From NCBI RefSeq assembly GCF_900110925.1, contig NZ_FOFP01000013.1:1-64000 (forward strand): DNA of 64,000 bases, written 5' to 3'. This stretch comes from Pseudomonas cuatrocienegasensis. Its GTDB lineage: Bacteria > Pseudomonadota > Gammaproteobacteria > Pseudomonadales > Pseudomonadaceae. Within the stretch, counting starts at the first letter, position 1, and each line of letters begins with the position of its first letter. Positions 8,484 to 16,315 of the stretch are shown here, one piece after another. The notes under the pieces were generated by a model that was not told the origin of the DNA, made no database searches, and saw nothing but the letters and a program-made list of their open reading frames with translations. The translations under genes were made by a program, and so were the position numbers.

Positions 8484-9434
8484 TCACAGGTAGTAATAGC
8501 GCAAGAAGTCCCACCATAAACGAGGAGGATCCTCACAGGGCTTGCGCCGTAAGCACTGCCATAGCCGGCCGAGCGGATAGCTCAACAGCCAAGCCAGGTT
8601 CGCCATATGCAGGTAAAGACCTCCAAAATTCTTACGGAAAAAATACGCCCTGGAATCGAACCAGTACTTGGGCCTGCGTTTGAGCATGCGGGTAGACCCC
8701 GTCACCCCGGACGCCTGGCCGACCAGATGCACCACGCTAAAGTCCGGCCAGTACCAAACCTGAAAGCCTTGAGCCTGGGCGGCCAAGCAGTAATCAGTTT
8801 CCTCGAAGTACATAAAGTAGTTTTCGTCCATAAGGCCGACGCGTCGCACAACATCGGCCCGTATAAAAAGACTGGCTCCGCTGACCCAGTCGACCGGCAT
8901 AGCAACCGGGCTAGGAGCTGGCGCCACCTGAAAACGCTGCAGCAGTCGCGAAACCGGACCGAAAGCCAGAGCCGAATCCACTTCAGAGAAAATACTCGGT
9001 TTCCTGAAGGCACTACGGCGCACCGTGCCATCCTCGTCCTCAACTTTTGAACCAATAATGCCGACCAGTGGGTTCGTCTGCATAAACTCCAACAGTGGCA
9101 AAATACTTTCGTTCTTCAAATAAGTATCAGGGTTCAATAGCCACACCACATCGGCAGAAACATCAGCAAGCGGCAAGAAGTATTGGCGTAACACTTCGTT
9201 ATTGCCGTAGGCAAAACCACCATTGCGCGCCGACTGCATAAAAGTCGCCGGAACGCGCAGCTGCATGTTCGCCAGGCCCTGCTGAAGAACTTCCGCCGAG
9301 TCGTCGCCGGAACAGTTGTCAATCACCACCGCACTGACATCCAGCCCCGGGTGAACAATCTTCTCCAGCGAGCGCAAACAGTCCAACGCCAAGCCTGGCG
9401 TACGGTAATTAACAATGACAACTAACAGCCTCAT
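8484..9434 (-). CDS. family 2 glycosyltransferase, rhamnosyltransferase-like
   Basis: A 316-residue GT-A enzyme: LLVVIVNYRTPGLALDCLRS at the N-terminus, VIDNCSGDDS, VWLLNPDTYL (D-x-T variant of the metal-binding motif), DWVSGASLFIRADVV, and the acidic YFMYFEETDYCLAAQ region typical of WbbL/RfbF rhamnosyltransferases. CGAGG precedes the ATG. Rhamnose as donor would fit the rfbBACD operon at 35.5 kb. A broken copy of the 5' part of this gene lies 1 kb upstream at 10411-10649. Confidence 0.9.
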   Translation of the reverse strand: MRLLVVIVNYRTPGLALDCLRSLEKIVHPGLDVSAVVIDNCSGDDSAEVLQQGLANMQLRVPATFMQSARNGGFAYGNNEVLRQYFLPLADVSADVVWLLNPDTYLKNESILPLLEFMQTNPLVGIIGSKVEDEDGTVRRSAFRKPSIFSEVDSALAFGPVSRLLQRFQVAPAPSPVAMPVDWVSGASLFIRADVVRRVGLMDENYFMYFEETDYCLAAQAQGFQVWYWPDFSVVHLVGQASGVTGSTRMLKRRPKYWFDSRAYFFRKNFGGLYLHMANLAWLLSYPLGRLWQCLRRKPCEDPPRLWWDFLRYYYL

Positions 9435-9524
9435 AAAAAACCTCGCACTTTTTAGTGTGCTCGCGCGAATGACTTCGTACAGCTTTAACTACACATCATC
9501 AACAATCACGACAACCAAAAGCAA

Positions 9525-10406
9525 TCAATCACACCAGCTTATATTAGGATACCGGCCAGCCATGGAAAACTCATAGACCGCACGATTCTTCCCATAAGAA
9601 TTATCGAAAAAATGCACTTCTTTATTGAGCAGTAACGAAACAATACATACATGCAATCTATCTGTACGCACCACATCGAATTGACTGACAAAGCCAATAA
9701 AAGACCGCGTCGCAATTACAGAATCTAAAACTGACATACTATCTGCCGCGAGCATCTGAGAGACATCAAAATTAGCCAATGCATCGGCCCTTCCAGTACC
9801 CTCAACGTCTCCCCTAAATGAATTGAGCGTATTACGCTGACTTGCATTTTTAAATCTATGGAGCAAAACTCTGACAAAGCGTTTTGCAGTCCTTAATGGC
9901 CTATTCAGCCAGGCACTTTCGGAAATTCCTGCAGAAGTTAATAACGCCGAAACATCAAGAGATAAAGCAACATCATCCATCAAGTGTACTTTTGCAGAAC
10001 TTACAAACCGCGAAACATAATCATATGAAACCTGCTCCCTGCAAATGATATCCACATTCGAACCTAATGCCGAAACCAACTCCGAATAACCGACGATGGT
10101 ATGGGGGAGAATAACAAGGCGCTTCGCATGCTCATGGTGCCGAGAGATAAAATTCCTAGCATTCGGATAAGGAGCGACTAAATTACCACCGCCACCATAG
10201 AAAATCACTGCACCTTTGGTTTTAGACGGATCAATATCCAAAGGAACAACACTATAGTCAATTCCGAGTCGATCAAGTAACTGATATTCTGCACAAGCGA
10301 TTACTGAATCACCCGCATTACCTGGGTTCGGCGCAAACAGTACACGCTCACCAACAAAATTTTTTAAGAAAGCCTCAATAGTAGACTTCAAATCAACACC
10401 CCCCAA
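9525..10406 (-). CDS. polysaccharide pyruvyl transferase family protein
   Basis: A protein of about 290 residues. Seen: VLFAPNPGNAGDSVIACAEY, AVIFYGGGGNLV, the HTIVGYSEL region, ICREQVSYDYV, and a late TDRLHVCIVSLLLNKEV segment; these are the marks of the polysaccharide pyruvyl transferase family (ExoV, CsaB, GumL), which places a pyruvate ketal from phosphoenolpyruvate on a sugar. Base use is much more A+T-rich than the neighbours, suggesting separate acquisition. The start is uncertain: TTG at 10406 or TTG at 10391, the latter with a G-rich Shine-Dalgarno-like stretch before it. Pyruvylation would add negative charge to the EPS. Confidence 0.85.
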   Translation of the reverse strand: MGGVDLKSTIEAFLKNFVGERVLFAPNPGNAGDSVIACAEYQLLDRLGIDYSVVPLDIDPSKTKGAVIFYGGGGNLVAPYPNARNFISRHHEHAKRLVILPHTIVGYSELVSALGSNVDIICREQVSYDYVSRFVSSAKVHLMDDVALSLDVSALLTSAGISESAWLNRPLRTAKRFVRVLLHRFKNASQRNTLNSFRGDVEGTGRADALANFDVSQMLAADSMSVLDSVIATRSFIGFVSQFDVVRTDRLHVCIVSLLLNKEVHFFDNSYGKNRAVYEFSMAGRYPNISWCD

Positions 10407-10410
10407 AACT

Positions 10411-10649
10411 CATTATTACCGCAGGCAAAATCGCCATTGCGCACCGACGGCATAAAAGTCGCTGGAACGCGCAGATACATTTGCGCCAGGCCCTGCTGAA
10501 GAAATTCCGCCGAGTCGTCGCCTGAGCAATTGCCGACTACCACCGCACTGATATCCTGCCTTGCTGGACAATTTCTCGGACAATCGAAAATAGGCGCTTA
10601 CCAAGCCTGGCGCACAGTCATGGGCTGATGACAACCAACAGTTTAATGA
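10411..10649 (-). pseudogene. broken 5' copy of the rhamnosyltransferase-like GT2 gene
   Basis: These bases align closely with 9195-9434, the first 80 codons of the GT2 gene: on the minus strand the copy opens ATTAAACTGTTGGTTGTCAT where the gene has ATGAGGCTGTTAGTTGTCAT, and both continue through the CCAGGCTTGG, the GACGACTCGGCGGA and the CAGCAGGGCCTGGCG stretches. The start codon is changed and indels and stops break the frame. The homology ends where the pyruvyl transferase gene begins. It looks like the scar of a duplication or replacement event around the AT-rich 9525-10406 gene. Confidence 0.85.
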
Positions 10650-10716
10650 ATAAATATTTCCCTCAGATTTCTTTTTATGTTCGCGAAAATATTAATTCCG
10701 CAACATCACTGTCTCG

Positions 10717-11379
10717 TTATGTCTTTTCGCCGAAGAAGAATGTCGAGCGCATGACCTTAAGCATCGGCTCTATGCGCGGGTCATAAGCACCTTCGCGTTG
10801 CCGGATCAGCTCAATCCACGGATAGGTTTCAGCACGCGCTTCCATTCGCGCCACCAACTCTTCGGTCGTGCAAATGACTTTTGCCGGATTACCACCAACC
10901 ACCACGCCCGGCGGCACATCCTTGGTGACTACTGCTCCCGCTGAAACAATGGAATCCGGGCCTATATTGACACGCGGCATGACAATAGCCCCATAGCCGA
11001 TAAAGCAGTTGTCGCGTATATCGATGGGGCCGACTGAATCAAGTTTTTTATCAAAGCGGGCATTGAGTATACGGATCACGCCGTCATGCCCAAGCAACGT
11101 ACAATCAGCCAAGGTCACATTGCTGCCGATCCGCACCAAGGTGGGATCGGTAATATTACAGCCAAGGCTAATTCGCACGCTTTGGCCCACAGAGTGTAAC
11201 CCGCCCCAACGGGCCAAGTACTCGGCCCACTCGAAAGCGCTGGGGCTACACAGCCGCTTATATAGCGAGCGTCCACGCCCGGTTCGTCTGGCGATAAACG
11301 CCACTGCCCGCCTAACCACCCCAATCATTCTGTTTGCCTCGAAAGACCAGCGCTTTACAAAAACCGACAACAGTGACAA
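10717..11379 (-). CDS. hexapeptide-repeat acetyltransferase (maltose O-acetyltransferase-like)
   Basis: A protein of up to 220 residues. Hexapeptide turns run from about residue 70 (VRISLGCNITDPTLVRIGSN) through NCFIGYGAIVMPRVNIGPDS to the end motif VVTKDVPPGVVVGGNPAKVI, the classic close of the WbbJ/MAT acetyltransferase group. An N-terminal basic helix may touch the membrane. The start is unclear: TTG 11379 is drawn, and ATG 11328 is a conservative alternative. It probably acetylates a sugar of the EPS or O-antigen. Confidence 0.82.
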   Translation of the reverse strand: MSLLSVFVKRWSFEANRMIGVVRRAVAFIARRTGRGRSLYKRLCSPSAFEWAEYLARWGGLHSVGQSVRISLGCNITDPTLVRIGSNVTLADCTLLGHDGVIRILNARFDKKLDSVGPIDIRDNCFIGYGAIVMPRVNIGPDSIVSAGAVVTKDVPPGVVVGGNPAKVICTTEELVARMEARAETYPWIELIRQREGAYDPRIEPMLKVMRSTFFFGEKT

Positions 11380-11506
11380 TCACTCTTTACGGCCAGACAT
11401 ACCGCTCACGTAGAAGATTCAAATAGCAATCCTTATGCCATAAAGCAAAATACAAATTGTCACCATGCACCTACCCATGTCAGCTGCATTCAGGTGTCTC
11501 TGCTTA

Positions 11507-12955
11507 CTAAACCTTCATACGCTCATCAAGATGATCGGCCAGTCTCAAGGCAAGTTGCAGGATAGGCATAGTAGGATTACAGGCACCGCCTGTAGCAAAA
11601 ATACTGCTTCCAGCCACATACAAATTATCCACACCGAATACTTTGCAATTCTTGTCGACTACGCCATATTCAGCAGTTTCTGCCATTCGTGTAGTCCCCA
11701 TGTGATGGGCATGGGGGTTAACCTCAAGCGGCAGATCGATGTCATAGATATTTTCATGTAATTTGACGAAACCAAGACCCGCTTCGGAAAACCGTTTCGC
11801 GACTTCAAGCCCGAGCGTTTTAATAGTCTTTCGATCTTCGGGGCTAAGCTCCCAGTGCAGGTTTGCTTTGCGCACCCCTAACCCATCACGCTCATCAAGT
11901 AATGAGACACGACTTTTCTGGTTAGGCACCTGCTCAATTAACGTGCTAATCAACCCATCACCCGGGCAATTGAACTTTGCAATAAAATCAACTTTATCGG
12001 CAACACCGATTTCACACGCTATATTCTTGAAAAAATCTTTTATCGCAGCTGTGCGGCCATAAGATTTAACCTCAGCAAGCAACGAAAAAGTCATATTCCC
12101 TTTACCAACCTGGTGCTTCTCGATAAAGGCATCCGTGGTGAAATATTGACGTCGCGACGTACCCAAGTCACCGGCCAGAATAAAAGTCCCAATATCAATA
12201 TTCAGGTGCTCCATAAAACAGCTACCCGTAATACCGTCCTGACTGGTAACCCCTGCAGCAAGCAAAGACTCACTATTCAGTAGCTGTCTCGCATTCTCGA
12301 TTGCACCCGCAGCCAGCACATAATGCCTAGCCTTGATATTCCCTCGTCGCAGATCGTAATCAGACACCACTACAGCCGCTATCTCACCCGTCTCGCTAGC
12401 AAAGTCCAGATCAACACAATTGCAATTAATAAATACATCCAGTCCTTCGGTATCACGCAACGCTTGGTCGTACTTCTGGGCAAATCGTGTCGGCGGGCTG
12501 AGCAAGAAACGGTCAGCATCAAAATCACCGCCGGGCAGAGCCTCATTAATAGCCTTGAAATCAGACTTGGCAGGCAAGTCCAAAATATCCATGGCTTGCG
12601 CCAAGTAATGCTCAATTTCGGAAAAGGCTATTGGCCAACCGGGTAGGCCACCAGCAGTCGGCATGGCGAAATCAGACCGCTCAAAGGGCCGACAACGACC
12701 GGTCCAGTGGTTAGAGGTCCCTCCAAGAAAGCGCAGGCGCATTGCATCGACATATGCATTGAGCCCCGAAGAGGTGGATTGATAAAGTGCTTGAGAACGC
12801 GCCGAGTATTCATGACCGCCGCCCTCGACGAGGGCTACACGCCAGCCATTCCCGGCCAAACGCAACGCCAGCGTAATACCCGCAGGCCCACCACCTACAA
12901 TGCAGACGTCGTAAAGCTCAAGGAGTTCTTTCTGAGACTGGTAATCTCTAATCAT
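11507..12955 (-). CDS. GMC-family FAD-dependent oxidoreductase
   Basis: A 482-residue flavoprotein. The Rossmann motif VGGGPAG lies at residues 20-26, followed by VALVEGGGHEY; LRFLGGTSNHWTGRC is the second FAD contact; HHMGTTRM and the final LYVAGSSIFATGGACNPTMP are the C-terminal marks of the GMC family, with histidines placed as in the catalytic pair. No signal peptide is present. The ATG overlaps by four bases with the stop of a 64-residue Tat-signal gene, so the two are coupled. Homologous alcohol or sugar dehydrogenases work with a Tat-carrying small subunit. I infer oxidation of a sugar or polyol at the periplasmic face, possibly of the polysaccharide. Confidence 0.88.
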   Translation of the reverse strand: MIRDYQSQKELLELYDVCIVGGGPAGITLALRLAGNGWRVALVEGGGHEYSARSQALYQSTSSGLNAYVDAMRLRFLGGTSNHWTGRCRPFERSDFAMPTAGGLPGWPIAFSEIEHYLAQAMDILDLPAKSDFKAINEALPGGDFDADRFLLSPPTRFAQKYDQALRDTEGLDVFINCNCVDLDFASETGEIAAVVVSDYDLRRGNIKARHYVLAAGAIENARQLLNSESLLAAGVTSQDGITGSCFMEHLNIDIGTFILAGDLGTSRRQYFTTDAFIEKHQVGKGNMTFSLLAEVKSYGRTAAIKDFFKNIACEIGVADKVDFIAKFNCPGDGLISTLIEQVPNQKSRVSLLDERDGLGVRKANLHWELSPEDRKTIKTLGLEVAKRFSEAGLGFVKLHENIYDIDLPLEVNPHAHHMGTTRMAETAEYGVVDKNCKVFGVDNLYVAGSSIFATGGACNPTMPILQLALRLADHLDERMKV

Positions 12956-13146
12956 CTTGGTGCCCGCCGAAAATACTGGGCTGGCAACACCCATCCATTG
13001 ACAACGACGAAATCCGAACGCTCATCCGCAGGTAACTCAATAATCTTGTGAAGCCCCCACGTCGCCGCCCCCACGCCCAGAAGAGCCAGCACTCGAAGAA
13101 AGCCTCTACGCCCAATGCCAGTTTTTCTTTTATCAATAGCTTGCAT
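12952..13146 (-). CDS. small twin-arginine signal protein, putative GMC small subunit
   Basis: A 64-residue product. It begins MQAIDKRKTGIGRRGFLRVL, with RRGFLRV fitting the Tat motif (S/T-R-R-x-F-L-K), followed by a hydrophobic core ALLGVGAATWGL and a short soluble tail rich in charged residues. ATG 13146 has GGAGC at eight bases. Its stop overlaps the GMC gene start (ATGA). In gluconate and fructose dehydrogenases the small subunit carries the Tat signal and takes the flavin subunit across the membrane; this one is far shorter than those, so it would be little more than a signal and a docking tail. Confidence 0.78.
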   Translation of the reverse strand: MQAIDKRKTGIGRRGFLRVLALLGVGAATWGLHKIIELPADERSDFVVVNGWVLPAQYFRRAPR

Positions 13147-13266
13147 AAACCAAAGCTCCATATGCATTTAATTACAAAAGCACGAGAATATAAATTTACT
13201 TAGAGCGCCATTAAACACTCATCAATGGCCGCTCACTTCTGCATCCAAAAGCCACAGACACAGGCG

Positions 13267-14643
13267 TCAAATATATTCTAAAAACCTCATCAGCAACGCT
13301 CCGAGCAAAGCGCCCAGCGGCAACATCGGCAATACAACAAGCTCGCGCCGCACATCGAATAGACCCAAGCGGCGATTTATATACACAACAAAAAAAAGTG
13401 TAGGGAGCGAATACAGGGCAACACCCCACAATGCATAAGTCGTGCCGCCCAACGCCAGCAGCAACGGGAGCAACGTCCATAGCGAAACGAAGCGAATGAG
13501 GTTATCCACAGCCAGGTATTTGGTTAAGCCCAGGGCAAGCCACGCTTGATGAGCAAGCGTGAAGCGCAAGGTAAAAAGAGAGAGCGACAGAATGGCCAGC
13601 TTATTGCCCGCATCGGCATAACGCGCATCGTACAGCCAACTGATAATCAGCGGGCTAAGCGTCAATAGCAGGCCACAGGCAAATAGCAAAGCAAGATCGA
13701 TAAACAGCCGGAAGCGGTAATACAAAGCGCGCAGTCGCACCGCATCGCCACCTCTTGCCAGCTCACTCAAGGCCGGTAGCGCCACTGCCGCAGCCAATCG
13801 ACGCACGGCAATTTCGATGGCCCCCAGTAGCAGCACGGCAATGGAGTAAACGCCCAGCTCGGCGGCCGACATGCTACCGCCAAACCAAATACGATCGCCA
13901 TGGGCGGCCAGCACTCCTACCGCCGACGACAGCAACACCCAGCGCCCGAAAGCGATCAGCTCCTTAAGTGCCGAACTGTCCCATTGCAACCGGTTGGCTG
14001 GCCCATGAAACCAGACATGACTGAGCGTTGTGCTGACCATGGTAGCCGCCAAACCGGCAGCCACCAGCGACCAGATCGAGCGGGTAAAATAACCCATAAC
14101 AAGCATAACCAGCAGCCCGACAAGCTGCGAGGCAAACTCAGCGAGCACCACCTTACGCTGCTGGAAGGTGCGAAAGGCCAAGGCCAGCTTGGTCGACTGG
14201 AACCCGGTCATCACTGCGGTAAAACCGGTGACCGCTAATACCAGAGGCAACTCAGGCGCCGCATAGGTCGACCCCGCAGGCGATAGGTTGATAACTTGCG
14301 CATACCAAGCAAAGCTAGCAACCAGCAGCGACAGCGCGAAAAGCACAAAACCGCGCAGAATCTGTACCGTCCAGGCGGTATTGAGAAACACCGGATCACT
14401 GCCGCGAGGGCTTTGGATAATGTTCTGGCGCAAGCCCATGTCGGACAGCAAGGCCAGAACCACCGCAACAGTGGTGGCGATGACCATGACGCCAAACATT
14501 TCCGGCATCAGCAGGCGAGCCATGACGAGATTGCCCCCCAAGCGCATAGCCTGGGAGGTTACAAGGGCACCCAAATTCCAAACGCTTGCAGATAACGCCC
14601 GTCTGCGAAGGTTCATAGATGGTGATATATCACCGGAAGCCAT
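13267..14643 (-). CDS. polysaccharide flippase, Wzx/MOP family
   Basis: A 458-residue membrane protein with about 12-14 hydrophobic helices, opening NLRRRALSASVWNLGALVTS and containing RLLMPEMFGVMVIATTV, typical of the polysaccharide transporters of the Wzx/WzxC (MOP) type that flip undecaprenyl-linked repeat units to the periplasm. I place the start at ATG 14643, preceded by AGGGAACG; an ATG at 14616 has no ribosome site. It is divergent from the polymerase-like gene at 14740, with 96 bases between, so both promoters must lie there. Confidence 0.9.
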   Translation of the reverse strand: MASGDISPSMNLRRRALSASVWNLGALVTSQAMRLGGNLVMARLLMPEMFGVMVIATTVAVVLALLSDMGLRQNIIQSPRGSDPVFLNTAWTVQILRGFVLFALSLLVASFAWYAQVINLSPAGSTYAAPELPLVLAVTGFTAVMTGFQSTKLALAFRTFQQRKVVLAEFASQLVGLLVMLVMGYFTRSIWSLVAAGLAATMVSTTLSHVWFHGPANRLQWDSSALKELIAFGRWVLLSSAVGVLAAHGDRIWFGGSMSAAELGVYSIAVLLLGAIEIAVRRLAAAVALPALSELARGGDAVRLRALYYRFRLFIDLALLFACGLLLTLSPLIISWLYDARYADAGNKLAILSLSLFTLRFTLAHQAWLALGLTKYLAVDNLIRFVSLWTLLPLLLALGGTTYALWGVALYSLPTLFFVVYINRRLGLFDVRRELVVLPMLPLGALLGALLMRFLEYI

Positions 14644-14739
14644 AACATCGTTCCCTGATTCAGTGGCTAGCAAGTTACCATACTGGCCATTAGGACATAC
14701 ATCTTCACCCACCCATAACCCAGGTTTTTTCGATACCCC

Positions 14740-16251
14740 ATGCCTGAGCACTTACGCGCACTCATCGTCATTCTGGTTCTGGCCTGCATCGTTTTTGCCT
14801 TTGCACGCAGCCCAGCTGCTGATCTGATCCCAAACAGCGACTTCAAACGTCGACGTAACCTTTGGTTAGCACTCTCAGTTCTGGCTTTTATTTCACACAG
14901 CTTTTGGCTCTATGCATTGATTACGGTGGTTGTGCTGACCATCGCCCAGCGCCGTGAACGCAACCCTTTGGCCCTGTTCTTCATACTTTTATTCCTCATA
15001 CCACCTGCACCCGTGCCGGTTCCCGGATTCGGCCTGATCAACTATTTCTTCATACTTGATCATTTACGCCTGCTTGCACTGTTGATTTTGTTGCCCGCTT
15101 TTGTAGCGTTAGCCAGGCGAGCAGGCACACTGCCGTTTGGCCGTACCTGGCCAGACAAACTGCTGGCACTGCACCTGCTGTTGAGCGCCCTGCTGCACCT
15201 GCGCGAAACCACACTCACTGACACCTTACGTCAGACGCTGTACCTGTTCACCGATGTATTTTTGCCCTATTACGTAGCCAGCCGAGCACTCAAGCAACTC
15301 AGCGAGTTCAAGGACGCCATGCTGGCATTTGCCTTGGCGGCCATGGTGCTGGCACTGATTGGCGTATTCGAATATACCCGCCACTGGCTGCTGTATAACT
15401 CGTTGATCGATGCCATGGGCATGCGCGGGGGCATGTCCAATTACCTGGGCCGCGGCGGCTCACTACGAGCAAGCGCCAGCACGGGGCAAGCCATTGTGCT
15501 CGGCTACATAATCAGCGTGGCGATAGGCTTCTATCTGTTCTTGCACTCCAGCGTGCGCAGCCGGTTGCAGCAACGCCTCGGCGCCCTGTTGCTGGCCGCG
15601 GGTTTATTTGCACCACTGTCGCGCGGCCCTTGGGTCGGCGCAGCCGCGATGATCATGGTGTTTATTGCCACTGGCCGCAACGCAGCCAAACGCTTGATGC
15701 TGTTGGGGCTTGCGGCACTACTCTCGCTCCCCCTGCTGAGCATTATCCCGGGCGGCAACAAGCTGATCGATTTACTGCCTTACATCGGCACACTCGAGAA
15801 AGGCAACATCACCTACCGCGAGCGCTTGTTCGATAATGCGGTGATTGTCATACAGCGCAACCCCTTGCTCGGCTCTGTCGATTTCCTCAACACACCTGAA
15901 ATGCGATCAATGATTCAGGGGCAAGGCATCATCGACATCGTTAACACCTACCTCAGAGTGACATTGGAGAGTGGATTGCTTGGCCTGGCACTTTTCGCCG
16001 GTTTCTTTGCAACCATTGTGCTTGGCATTCGCAAGTCTCTGCGCACCTTTCAGGATAAAGACGATGAAACCTTGCGGCTTGGCCGCGCATTATTGGCTAC
16101 CCTGCTAGGGGTGCTACTCACAATTACAACTGTAAGCAGCATTTCAGCGATCCCTGTGGTGTATTGGTCTCTGGCAGGGCTTGGCGTTGCCTATATTCAG
16201 ATGGTGCGGAGCCTTAAACCCCTTCATGTGACAACCCCGATTGCCACTTAG
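14740..16251 (+). CDS. O-antigen ligase/polymerase-like membrane protein (Wzy/WaaL family)
   Basis: A 503-residue protein with about twelve membrane helices. A large periplasmic loop (roughly residues 220-260, GMRGGMSNYLGRGGSLRAS) is followed by PLSRGPWVGAAAM, the R-G-x-W/P-style region of the Wzy_C domain. In EPS loci with exosortases such proteins polymerise the flipped repeat unit; ligation to lipid A core is the other possible activity and cannot be told from sequence. No strong ribosome site is visible. Divergent from the flippase gene. Confidence 0.85.
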   Translation: MPEHLRALIVILVLACIVFAFARSPAADLIPNSDFKRRRNLWLALSVLAFISHSFWLYALITVVVLTIAQRRERNPLALFFILLFLIPPAPVPVPGFGLINYFFILDHLRLLALLILLPAFVALARRAGTLPFGRTWPDKLLALHLLLSALLHLRETTLTDTLRQTLYLFTDVFLPYYVASRALKQLSEFKDAMLAFALAAMVLALIGVFEYTRHWLLYNSLIDAMGMRGGMSNYLGRGGSLRASASTGQAIVLGYIISVAIGFYLFLHSSVRSRLQQRLGALLLAAGLFAPLSRGPWVGAAAMIMVFIATGRNAAKRLMLLGLAALLSLPLLSIIPGGNKLIDLLPYIGTLEKGNITYRERLFDNAVIVIQRNPLLGSVDFLNTPEMRSMIQGQGIIDIVNTYLRVTLESGLLGLALFAGFFATIVLGIRKSLRTFQDKDDETLRLGRALLATLLGVLLTITTVSSISAIPVVYWSLAGLGVAYIQMVRSLKPLHVTTPIAT

Positions 16252-16315
16252 CTTCATCTGCGCACCGGCCAGGCCGCAAGCCTGGGAGTGCCCACTTTTC
16301 AACCAGGTGACGTCC

